Of a stretch of DNA of 64,000 bases, positions 57,171 to 64,000 are shown piece after piece. A model generated the notes under the pieces. That model was not told the origin of the DNA. It made no database searches and saw only the letters and a program-made list of their open reading frames with translations. Each line of letters opens with the position of its first letter. Position 1 is the stretch's first letter. The DNA comes from Bradyrhizobium tropiciagri (GTDB taxonomy: Bacteria > Pseudomonadota > Alphaproteobacteria > Rhizobiales > Xanthobacteraceae). Both the position numbers and the translations under genes were made by a program. The stretch is from NCBI RefSeq assembly GCF_018130545.1, contig NZ_JAFCKF010000012.1:62001-126000 (forward strand), read 5' to 3'.

Positions 57171-57208
57171 GTGCAGTATACGCGATCTCACGTATCAGTG
57201 CGCTGCAC
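57171..57208. promoter_or_regulatory. Nested inverted repeats in the kinase/urtA divergent promoter region
   Basis: GTGCAG (57171-57176) pairs with CTGCAC (57203-57208), and inside them ATACG (57178-57182) with CGTAT (57191-57195). The dyads lie in the 170-bp gap between the permease-kinase start and urtA start, about 57 bp upstream of urtA. They are a plausible binding site for the LuxR-type response regulator. No sigma-54 promoter (TGGCAC/TTGCA type) was found. Confidence 0.45.
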
Positions 57209-57264
57209 AAAAGTAAGCAATCCTCGCCTCATCAATAAGCGTTCTCGAACCAGATGGGGTGCTC

Positions 57265-58527
57265 ATGTCAGACGAAACAAAACCAGGCCTGAAGTCTCCG
57301 CTCCGGCGCAAGCTCTTGATGGGAATGGCCGCATTGCCGGCCGTTTCGATGCTGGGCCGTCCCGCTTTCGCCGACGTTCCCGCAACCTCCGCGGTCAACA
57401 CCACGGGTCTTGCAGTCACCGATAGCGAAGTCACGGTCGGCATCCTGCATTCGGTGACCGGCACCATGGCGATCTCCGAGACCGGCTCGGTCGAGGCCGA
57501 GAAGCTCGCGATCGAGCAGATCAACGCCGCCGGCGGCGTGCTCGGCCGCAAGATCAAGTTCATCCAGGAAGACGGCGCGAGCGACTGGCCGACCTTCGCG
57601 GAAAAGGCCAAGAAGCTCCTGGTCAACGACAAATGCGCCGCCGTGATGGGCTGCTGGACCTCGGCCTCGCGCAAGGCGGTGCTGCCGGTGTTCGAGCAGT
57701 ACAACGGCATGCTGTACTACCCGACCTTCTATGAAGGCCTCGAGCAGTCCAAGAACGTGATCTACACTGGCCAGGAGGCCACGCAGCAGATCATCGCCGG
57801 CCTCGACTGGGTCAACAAGACCAAGGGCGCCAAGAGCTTCTATCTGCTCGGCTCGGACTACATCTGGCCGCGCACCTCGAACAAGATCGCGCGCAAGCAC
57901 ATCGAGAACCATCTGCAGGGCTGCAAGGTGGTCGGCGAGGAATACTTCCCGCTCGGCTCGACCCAGTTCAATTCTGTCATCAACAAGATCAAGCTGACCA
58001 AGCCGGACGTGATCTACGCGATCATCGTCGGCGGCTCCAACGTCGCGTTCTACAAGCAGCTGAAGGCGGCGGGCATCGACCTGTCGAAGCAGACGCTGCT
58101 CACCATCTCGGTGACCGAGGACGAGATCGACGGCATCGGCGGCGAAAACATCGCGGGCGCCTATGCCTGCATGAAATACTTCCAGTCGCTCGACAATCCG
58201 AACAACAAGGCCTTCGTGCCCGCGTTCAAGAAGATGTGGGGCGAGAAGACCGTGATCGGAGACGTCACCCAGGCTGCCTATCTCGGCCCGTGGCTGTGGA
58301 AGTTGACGGTGGAGAAGGCGCAGAGCTTCGACATCGACAAGATCGCGGCGGCGTCCCCCGGTGTCGAGTTCAAGGGTGCGCCGGAAGGTTACGTCCGGAT
58401 CCACGAGAACCATCATCTGTGGTCGAAGACCCGCGTCGGACGCGCCAAGGCCGACGGCCAGTATGAGTTGATCTACGAGACCGCCGATCTGGTCGAGCCG
58501 GATCCGTTCCCCAAGGGCTACCAGTGA
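57265..58527 (+). CDS. urtA: Urea/amide ABC transporter substrate-binding protein (UrtA/FmdD)
   Basis: 420 residues from the ATG at 57265; a GTG two codons earlier is possible. The N-terminus LKSPLRRKLLMGMAALP carries a twin arginine and resembles a Tat signal. The mature protein has segments specific to UrtA-type proteins: VGILHSVTGTMAISETGSVE, EDGASDWPTFAEKAKKLL, GCWTSASRKAVLPVFEQYNG and LLGSDYIWPRTSNKIA. It would bind urea or short amides in the periplasm. FmdD of Methylophilus is the closest functional precedent, given the fmdAB genes in the same operon. Confidence 0.88.
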   Translation: MSDETKPGLKSPLRRKLLMGMAALPAVSMLGRPAFADVPATSAVNTTGLAVTDSEVTVGILHSVTGTMAISETGSVEAEKLAIEQINAAGGVLGRKIKFIQEDGASDWPTFAEKAKKLLVNDKCAAVMGCWTSASRKAVLPVFEQYNGMLYYPTFYEGLEQSKNVIYTGQEATQQIIAGLDWVNKTKGAKSFYLLGSDYIWPRTSNKIARKHIENHLQGCKVVGEEYFPLGSTQFNSVINKIKLTKPDVIYAIIVGGSNVAFYKQLKAAGIDLSKQTLLTISVTEDEIDGIGGENIAGAYACMKYFQSLDNPNNKAFVPAFKKMWGEKTVIGDVTQAAYLGPWLWKLTVEKAQSFDIDKIAAASPGVEFKGAPEGYVRIHENHHLWSKTRVGRAKADGQYELIYETADLVEPDPFPKGYQ

Positions 58528-58644
58528 GGCTGCGCGCTTAGAGCGCAGTTTCACCTCAACGCATCGCGGCGTGGACGTCATCGCCCACGCCGCCGATCGG
58601 GCGCTGCTTGGTTGCGGCGCTGGCCCCTTGGACTGGAGAACCAG

Positions 58645-59571
58645 ATGTTCGGCGACTATTCGATCAGCGACCTCGGCGCCATCCTTGCGATGCAGGGATT
58701 TGCCGGGCTCATCCTGTTCTCCGTCTACGTGCTGATGGCGCTGGGGCTTGCCATCATCTTCGGCCAGATGGGCGTCATCAACATGGCGCATGGCGAGTTC
58801 ATGATCCTGGGGGCCTACGTCACCTGGATGACGTCGAACGTCGTTCAGCACGTCGCGCCCGGGCTATTCCCCGGTTACTTCTTCATCGCCATGATCCTGG
58901 CATTCATCGCCTCCGGCGCGCTCGGCATGTTGGTCGAATGGGCGCTGATACGTCATCTCTACAAGCGTCCGCTTGATACGCTGCTGGCAACCTGGGGCCT
59001 CAGCCTGATCCTGCAGCAGGCTTATCGCTCGATCTTCGGCGCACGCGAAGTCGGCGTCGAACTGCCGGAATGGATGATGGGCTCCTGGCAGGCGACCGAC
59101 TCCATTCAGATCCCGATCAACGGCATGTTCGTGATGGCGCTGACCATCCTGATCACGATTGTCGTGTTCTACATCCTGTTCTGGTCGAGCTGGGGCAAGC
59201 AGGTGCGCGCCGTGGTGCAGAACCGCGTGATGGCGGGCGCCGTCGGCATCAATACCGAGAAGGTCGACCGCTACACCTTCGGACTCGGTTGCGGCATCGC
59301 AGGGATCGCGGGCTCAGCCTTCACCATGATCGGCTCGACCGGCCCGACCGCCGGCCAGCTCTACATCGTCGACACCTTCCTGGTCGTCGTGTTCGGCGGC
59401 GCCGCCTCGCTGTTCGGCACTATCGCCTCCGCCTTCTCGATCTCGCAGACCCAGTCGACGCTGGAATTCTTCCTGTCGGGATCGATGGCCAAGGTGATCA
59501 CGCTCCTGACCATCGTCGCGATCCTGATGGTGCGTCCGCAGGGGCTGTTCGCGCTCAAGGTCCGCAAATAG
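58645..59571 (+). CDS. urtB: Urea/amide ABC transporter permease UrtB-like
   Basis: 308 residues from the ATG at 58645, preceded by TGGAGAACCAG; a start 11 codons upstream has no such site. It is a LivH-type permease with about eight membrane segments and the conserved GQMGVINMAHGEFMILGAYV and LYKRPLDTLLATWGLSLILQ. QNRVMAGAVGINTEKVDR is the ATPase-coupling loop. It lies 117 bp after urtA and 17 bp before urtC. Confidence 0.9.
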   Translation: MFGDYSISDLGAILAMQGFAGLILFSVYVLMALGLAIIFGQMGVINMAHGEFMILGAYVTWMTSNVVQHVAPGLFPGYFFIAMILAFIASGALGMLVEWALIRHLYKRPLDTLLATWGLSLILQQAYRSIFGAREVGVELPEWMMGSWQATDSIQIPINGMFVMALTILITIVVFYILFWSSWGKQVRAVVQNRVMAGAVGINTEKVDRYTFGLGCGIAGIAGSAFTMIGSTGPTAGQLYIVDTFLVVVFGGAASLFGTIASAFSISQTQSTLEFFLSGSMAKVITLLTIVAILMVRPQGLFALKVRK

Positions 59572-59588
59572 GAACAAGCAGGCTGGTC

Positions 59589-60722
59589 ATGATCAACTCG
59601 CGCTTTTTCAATCGCTCCGAACTGCTCGGCTTCCTTGCGCTCGCGGTGCTGCTGTTTCTCATCCTGCCGCTGTCGCTCGATATCTTCCGCCTCAATTTGG
59701 TCGCCAAATATCTGACCTACGCCTTCGTCGGCATCGGCCTCGTGCTGTGCTGGGGCTATGGCGGCATCCTGAGCCTCGGGCAGGGCGTGTTCTTCGGCCT
59801 CGGCGGCTACTGCATGGCGATGTACCTCAAGCTCGAGGCGTCTTCGGTCGCGAACACCAAGATCCAGTCGACGCCGGGCATCCCCGATTTCATGGACTGG
59901 AACCAGCTCACCTCGGTGCCCTTGTTCTGGAAGCCGTTCCACAGTTTTCCGATCACGGTACTGGCGATCTTGCTGGTTCCAGCCTTCTTCGCGCTGATCA
60001 TCGGTGCCGCGATGTTCAAGCGCCGGGTCGGCGGCGTCTATTTTGCGATCATCACGCAGGCGATCGCCGCGATCCTCACCATTTTGATCGTGGGGCAGCA
60101 GGGCTACACCGGCGGCATCAACGGCATCACCGACCTGCGCACGCTGCACGGCTGGGACATTCGCACCGATCACGCCAAGTTCATTCTGTATTTCGTTGAG
60201 GTTGTGCTGCTGTTCGGATGCATCGTCGCCGCGCAGTTCATCCGCCTGACAAAACTCGGGCGCATCCTGGTGGCAATGCGGGAGCAGGAGGATCGCGTGC
60301 GCTTCGCCGGTTACAGCGTCGCCAACTTCAAGATCTTCGCGTTCTGTGCCGCGGCGGTGTTCGCTGCGATTGGCGGCGCCATGTTCACGCTCGAGGTGGG
60401 CTTCATGTCGCCGTCCTTCGTCGGCATCGTGCCGTCGATCGAGATGGTGATCTACACCGCGGTCGGCGGCCGGATGTCGATCTTCGGCGCGGTCTGGGGC
60501 GCGCTCTTGGTCAATTTCGCCAAGACCAGCCTCTCGGAATCCTTCCCGCAGCTCTGGCTGTTCGGCCTCGGTGCACTGTTCATCGCGGTCGTGCTGGCTT
60601 TCCCGAACGGGCTGTCCGGGATCTGGGCGGACCACGTCCAGCCCCGCATCGATCGCCTGTTGGCATTGCGCAAATCGAAATCGGCGGCCGGCATGATCGC
60701 CGACGGCGCACCGGCCGAGTGA
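59589..60722 (+). CDS. urtC: Urea/amide ABC transporter permease UrtC-like
   Basis: 377 residues from the ATG at 59589. It is a LivM-type permease with about ten membrane segments: CWGYGGILSLGQGVFFGLGG, GGVYFAIITQAIAAILTILI and GGINGITDLRTLHGWD are characteristic of UrtC. REQEDRVRFAGYSVANFKIF is the coupling loop. It forms the membrane heterodimer with UrtB. It is followed after 12 bp by urtD. Confidence 0.9.
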   Translation: MINSRFFNRSELLGFLALAVLLFLILPLSLDIFRLNLVAKYLTYAFVGIGLVLCWGYGGILSLGQGVFFGLGGYCMAMYLKLEASSVANTKIQSTPGIPDFMDWNQLTSVPLFWKPFHSFPITVLAILLVPAFFALIIGAAMFKRRVGGVYFAIITQAIAAILTILIVGQQGYTGGINGITDLRTLHGWDIRTDHAKFILYFVEVVLLFGCIVAAQFIRLTKLGRILVAMREQEDRVRFAGYSVANFKIFAFCAAAVFAAIGGAMFTLEVGFMSPSFVGIVPSIEMVIYTAVGGRMSIFGAVWGALLVNFAKTSLSESFPQLWLFGLGALFIAVVLAFPNGLSGIWADHVQPRIDRLLALRKSKSAAGMIADGAPAE

Positions 60723-60734
60723 GGAGGGACCATC

Positions 60735-61490
60735 ATGCTCGTCGGCCATCAGCCCAAGGAATTCCTGCTCGCGGTCTCCGGTCTCACCGTGTCCTTTGAC
60801 GGCTTCAAGGCCGTCAACGATCTCTCCTTCTATGTCGAGGAGAACGAGATCCGCGTCATCATCGGCCCGAACGGTGCCGGCAAAACCACGGTGCTCGACC
60901 TGATCTGCGGCAAGACGCGGGCGACGTCAGGCTCGATCCAGTTCCGCGGCCAGGAGCTGACGAAGCTGCGCGAGAACGAGATCGTGCAGGCCGGGGTAGG
61001 ACGCAAGTTCCAGACGCCGTCGGTGTTCGAGGATCTCACCGTGTTCGAGAATCTCGAGATTTCCTTCCCGCGCGGCCGCACCGTGTTCGGCTCGCTGACC
61101 TTCCAGCGCGACGACACGGTCAAGCAGCGGGTCGAGGAAGTCGCCGAGATGATCTTCCTGAAGGACCGGCTCAATACCTATGCCGACCAGCTCAGCCACG
61201 GCCAAAAGCAGTGGCTCGAGATCGGCATGCTGCTGATCCAGGACCCGGACTTGCTGATGCTCGATGAGCCGGTCGCCGGCATGAGCGTCTCCGAGCGCGC
61301 CAAGACTGCCGAATTGCTCAATCGCATCATCAAGGACCGTTCGGTGCTGGTGATCGAGCACGACATGAAGTTCGTCGAGGACATCGCGCACAAGGTCACG
61401 GTGCTGCACCAGGGACAGATCCTGTCCGAGGGGACGATGGAGCACGTCAAGAACGATCCCAAGGTGATCGAAGTCTATCTGGGCCATTGA
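60735..61490 (+). CDS. urtD: Urea/amide ABC transporter ATPase UrtD-like
   Basis: 251 residues. A LivG-type ATPase with Walker A GPNGAGKTT, a signature LSHGQKQWLEIGMLLIQDP and Walker B LLMLDEPVAGMSVSERAKTA; the switch His is in VIEHDMKFVEDIAHKV. The QTPSVFEDLTVFENLEI stretch and the LSHGQKQWLE signature are typical of UrtD. It precedes urtE by 12 bp. Confidence 0.9.
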   Translation: MLVGHQPKEFLLAVSGLTVSFDGFKAVNDLSFYVEENEIRVIIGPNGAGKTTVLDLICGKTRATSGSIQFRGQELTKLRENEIVQAGVGRKFQTPSVFEDLTVFENLEISFPRGRTVFGSLTFQRDDTVKQRVEEVAEMIFLKDRLNTYADQLSHGQKQWLEIGMLLIQDPDLLMLDEPVAGMSVSERAKTAELLNRIIKDRSVLVIEHDMKFVEDIAHKVTVLHQGQILSEGTMEHVKNDPKVIEVYLGH

Positions 61491-61502
61491 GGGTTTAAAG
61501 CG

Positions 61503-62192
61503 ATGCTGGCAATCAATGATCTTCACGTCGCCTATGGCCAGAGCGAGGTGCTGCACGGCCTCAACGTCAAGGTCGCGTCGAACGAGATCGTCGCGATCAT
61601 GGGCCGCAACGGCATGGGCAAGACCACGCTGATGAAGTCGCTGATGGGCATCCTGCCGGCCAAGAGCGGCTCGGTGTCGATGGATGGTACCGAGCTCGGC
61701 GCGATGAAGAGTTACGAGCGGGTCGCAAAGGGCCTGGCCTATGTGCCGCAGGGCCGCATGATCTTCTCGACCATGACGGTGAAGGAGAACATCGAGACCG
61801 GGCTTGTGGTGTCGGGCGGCTCCGAAGTGCCCGGCGACATCTACGAGCTGTTTCCGGTGCTGCTCGAAATGAAGGGGCGCCGCGGCGGCAATCTTTCGGG
61901 CGGACAACAGCAACAGCTCGCGATCGCCCGTGCGCTCGCGACCAAGCCCAAGGTGCTGCTGCTGGACGAGCCGACCGAAGGCATCCAGCCGTCGATCATC
62001 AAGGACATGGCACGAACCCTGAAGCGGATCCGCGACGAGCGCGGGCTGTCGATCGTCGTCTCCGAGCAGGTCCTGAGCTTCGCGCTCGACATCGCCGATC
62101 GCGTGCTCGTCATCGAGAACGGCGAGATCGTCCGCGACGATCCGCGCGACAGCGTCGATGCCGCGCAGATCTCGAAATATCTGTCTGTGTAA
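61503..62192 (+). CDS. urtE: Urea/amide ABC transporter ATPase UrtE-like
   Basis: 229 residues. A LivF-type ATPase with Walker A GRNGMGKTT, signature LSGGQQQQLAIARAL and Walker B VLLLDEPTEGIQPSIIKDMA, the last typical of UrtE. LHVAYGQSEVLHGLNVKVAS is at the N-terminus. It pairs with UrtD to power the importer and lies 31 bp ahead of fmdA. Confidence 0.9.
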   Translation: MLAINDLHVAYGQSEVLHGLNVKVASNEIVAIMGRNGMGKTTLMKSLMGILPAKSGSVSMDGTELGAMKSYERVAKGLAYVPQGRMIFSTMTVKENIETGLVVSGGSEVPGDIYELFPVLLEMKGRRGGNLSGGQQQQLAIARALATKPKVLLLDEPTEGIQPSIIKDMARTLKRIRDERGLSIVVSEQVLSFALDIADRVLVIENGEIVRDDPRDSVDAAQISKYLSV

Positions 62193-62223
62193 CCACCACC
62201 AGTAAACGAAGGGGAGCAATGCG

Positions 62224-63453
62224 ATGCCAGATACACTGATCAAGGTCGATCTCAGCAAGTCGGCCTATGAAAACGACAAGATCCACAATCGCTGGCATCC
62301 CGAGGTTCCGATCGTCGAGTGGGTCAGCCCCGGCGATGACTTCATCATCGAGACCGTCGACTGGACCGGTGGTTTCATCAAGAACAACGACTCCGCCGAT
62401 GACGTGCGCGACATCGACCTGTCGATCGTGCACTTCCTGTCCGGCCCGATCGGCGTCAAGGGCGCCGAACCCGGCGACCTCCTGGTCGTCGACCTGCTCG
62501 ACGTCGGTCCGTTGAAGGAGAGCCTGTGGGGCTTCAACGGCTTCTTCTCCAAGCAGAATGGCGGCGGCTTCCTCACCGACCATTTCCCGCTGGCGCAGAA
62601 GTCGATCTGGGACATCAAGGGCCTCTACACCTCGTCGCGCCACGTCCCCGGCGTCAACTTCGCCGGCCTGATCCATCCCGGCCTGATCGGCTGTCTGCCC
62701 GATGCCAAGATGCTGGCGGCCTGGAACAAGCGCGAAGCTGAATTGATCGCGACCAACCCGACCCGGGTGCCGGGCCTTGCGAACCCGCCGTTCGCGCCGA
62801 CCGCGCATGCCGGACAGGCCAAGGGCGACACCAAGGCCAAGATCGGCCTCGAGGGCGCCCGCACCGTGCCGCCGCGTGAGCATGGCGGCAATTGCGACAT
62901 CAAGGATCTGTCGCGCGGCTCGAAGATCTACTTCCCGGTGTATGTGCCGGGTGGTGGGCTCTCGATGGGCGATCTGCATTTCAGCCAGGGCGACGGCGAG
63001 ATCACCTTCTGCGGCGCCATCGAAATGGCCGGCTGGCTGCACATCAAGGTCGACATCATCAAGGACGGCGTCTCGAAATACGGCATCAAGAACCCCGTGT
63101 TCAAGCCGTCGCCGATCACGCCGAACTACAAGGACTATCTGATCTTCGAAGGCATCTCGGTCGACGAGGCCGGCAAGCAGCACTATCTCGACGTCCACAT
63201 CGCCTATCGCCAGGCCTGTTTGAACGCGATCGAATACCTGAAGAAGTTCGGCTACTCCGGCGCCCAGGCCTATTCGATCCTCGGCACCGCGCCGTGCCAG
63301 GGCCACATCTCCGGCGTGGTCGACGTGCCCAATGCCTGCGCCACGCTGTGGCTGCCGACGGAGATCTTCGACTTCGACGTGATGCCGTCGTCGGCGGGAC
63401 CGATCAAGCACATCAAGGGCGACGTGCAGATGCCGATCTCGCCCGACAAGTGA
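62224..63453 (+). CDS. fmdA: Formamidase FmdA (acetamidase/formamidase family)
   Basis: 409 residues. It hydrolyses formamide (and more slowly other short amides) to ammonia and the acid. Conserved parts are KIHNRWHPEVPIVEWVSPGD, PLAQKSIWDIKGLYTSSRHV, REHGGNCDIKDLSRGSKIYF and GDLHFSQGDGEITFCGAIEM, as in Methylophilus FmdA. The length is standard for the family. It is encoded directly behind the ABC transporter, which argues that the transported substrate is an amide, not only urea. Confidence 0.94.
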   Translation: MPDTLIKVDLSKSAYENDKIHNRWHPEVPIVEWVSPGDDFIIETVDWTGGFIKNNDSADDVRDIDLSIVHFLSGPIGVKGAEPGDLLVVDLLDVGPLKESLWGFNGFFSKQNGGGFLTDHFPLAQKSIWDIKGLYTSSRHVPGVNFAGLIHPGLIGCLPDAKMLAAWNKREAELIATNPTRVPGLANPPFAPTAHAGQAKGDTKAKIGLEGARTVPPREHGGNCDIKDLSRGSKIYFPVYVPGGGLSMGDLHFSQGDGEITFCGAIEMAGWLHIKVDIIKDGVSKYGIKNPVFKPSPITPNYKDYLIFEGISVDEAGKQHYLDVHIAYRQACLNAIEYLKKFGYSGAQAYSILGTAPCQGHISGVVDVPNACATLWLPTEIFDFDVMPSSAGPIKHIKGDVQMPISPDK

Positions 63454-63541
63454 ATCCCTGCGCGAAGGGTGCGGGACGGCAGCGTTCAGGCCGCCCCGCA
63501 TCCATCGCCTGATGTCACTCGACTGCGCAAGGATTGAGAAA

Positions 63542-63892
63542 ATGCCGATCTACGAATATCTCTGCAACGACTGCGGCCCGTTCACCGACATGCGGCCGAT
63601 GGCCGAATGCGATCTGCCGCAGGACTGCCCGCAATGCGAGACGACATCGCCGCGTGTGATTCTGACCGCGCCCGCGTTCTTCTGCATGCCATCGGACAAG
63701 CGCAAGGCGCATGCCACCAACGAGCAGAGCCGGCACGCGCCGAAGACGCTCGATCAGTACAAGGCAGCGCACGGCCCGGGCTGCGGCTGCTGCTCCTCCT
63801 CGGGAAAGAAGAAGCCGGCAAGGTTGATGACCAAGACCAAGAGCGGCGCCAAGGGCTTTCCGACCGCGCGCCCCTGGATGATCAGCCATTAG
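63542..63892 (+). CDS. fmdB: FmdB-family zinc-ribbon regulatory protein
   Basis: 116 residues from the ATG at 63542; an in-frame start ten codons earlier lacks the conserved N-terminus. The FmdB zinc ribbon is at the N-terminus: MPIYEYLCNDCGPFTDMRPM with Cys8/Cys11, then a second CxxC in DCPQCETTSPRVIL. The C-terminal part has a Cys/Ser run (GPGCGCCSSSGKKKP). FmdB was proposed as a regulator of amidase expression in Methylophilus. It ends the operon, followed by a repeat element. Confidence 0.88.
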   Translation: MPIYEYLCNDCGPFTDMRPMAECDLPQDCPQCETTSPRVILTAPAFFCMPSDKRKAHATNEQSRHAPKTLDQYKAAHGPGCGCCSSSGKKKPARLMTKTKSGAKGFPTARPWMISH

Positions 63893-63898
63893 AGGCGT

Positions 63899-63995
63899 TT
63901 TCGAGCGAAGTGGATACCGGTTCGCGTTAAGAAAACGCGTCAAAACAGGAGTCTAGAGCCCCGATCCGATTCAATCGGGGTGGGGCTCTCGAAGC
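63899..63995. repeat. Rhizobiales intergenic repeat with terminal hairpin
   Basis: The unit begins TTTCGAGCGAAGTGGATACC and contains AAGAAAACGCGTCAAAACAG, a composition recurring in intergenic DNA of Bradyrhizobium and relatives (from memory). It ends in a hairpin with stem AGAGCCCC (63955-63962) / GGGGCTCT (63982-63989) and an inner CCCCGAT / ATCGGGG alternative. It lies 7 bp after fmdB and probably ends the fmd/urt transcript. Confidence 0.7.
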
Positions 63996-64000
63996 GCGGC

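Overview
The window looks like chromosomal DNA of a Bradyrhizobium-like member of the Rhizobiales. The reasons are high GC, a form IC RuBisCO operon of the cbbFPTALSX type, the aerobic cobalamin cluster with cobK inverted inside it, ChvE/GguAB sugar transport, and intergenic palindromic repeats of the kind seen throughout Bradyrhizobium genomes. Species was not determined. No rRNA, tRNA, insertion sequence, phage gene or CRISPR array was recognised.

Layout. (1) 1-9562: Calvin cycle operon. cbbR (cut by the left edge) is divergent from cbbF-cbbP-cbbT-cbbA-cbbL-cbbS-cbbX-cbbY, with a strong hairpin between cbbS and cbbX. (2) 9563-10174: noncoding DNA holding an imperfect tandem duplication of about 160 bp. 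(3) 10175-14958: ChvE/GguAB monosaccharide ABC transporter plus an inositol-monophosphatase-family gene. (4) 15149-21155: a GT87-like membrane protein, a DUF4336 remnant, an orphan LivK-type binding protein divergent from a Baeyer-Villiger-type monooxygenase, and a LacI regulator. Two matching LacI-type palindromes lie in this part. (5) 21286-27525: a LysR regulator divergent from a five-gene CoA-transferase / binding protein / glutathione-enzyme cluster. (6) 27551-48238: cobalamin region. It has cobU-bluB-orf-cbtB-cbtA, cbiB-cobC, cobO-cobQ, and a riboswitch-led run DUF1636-cobW-cobN-G-H-I-J-(K)-L-E-M-B-A-F. (7) 48276-52720: small redox genes, including an RclR-like AraC regulator beside an RclC-like DUF417 protein and an AhpD-like protein, then a peroxiredoxin and a LysR regulator. 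(8) 52810-63892: a two-component system whose kinase is fused to an NCS1-type permease, divergent from a UrtABCDE-type ABC transporter with formamidase FmdA and FmdB.

How the parts work together. The cob genes encode nearly the whole aerobic route from uroporphyrinogen III to adenosylcobinamide-GDP, plus BluB for the lower ligand and CbtAB for cobalt uptake. The CobS/CobT chelatase subunits, CobR and the last nucleotide-loop enzymes must lie elsewhere. The riboswitch ahead of DUF1636-cobW-cobN is followed by a stem that would hide the Shine-Dalgarno sequence and start codon, which suggests translational feedback by B12. The fmd/urt operon would import urea or short amides and hydrolyse them to ammonia.

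The most unusual item is the hybrid histidine kinase at 53726-57094: a complete nucleobase-permease-like domain, a nine-cysteine cluster, a kinase and a receiver in one chain, followed by a LuxR-type response regulator and divergent from the amide transporter operon. It is the best candidate for a poorly described sensory system. All functional calls rest on reading the translated sequence and on family knowledge; no database search was run.
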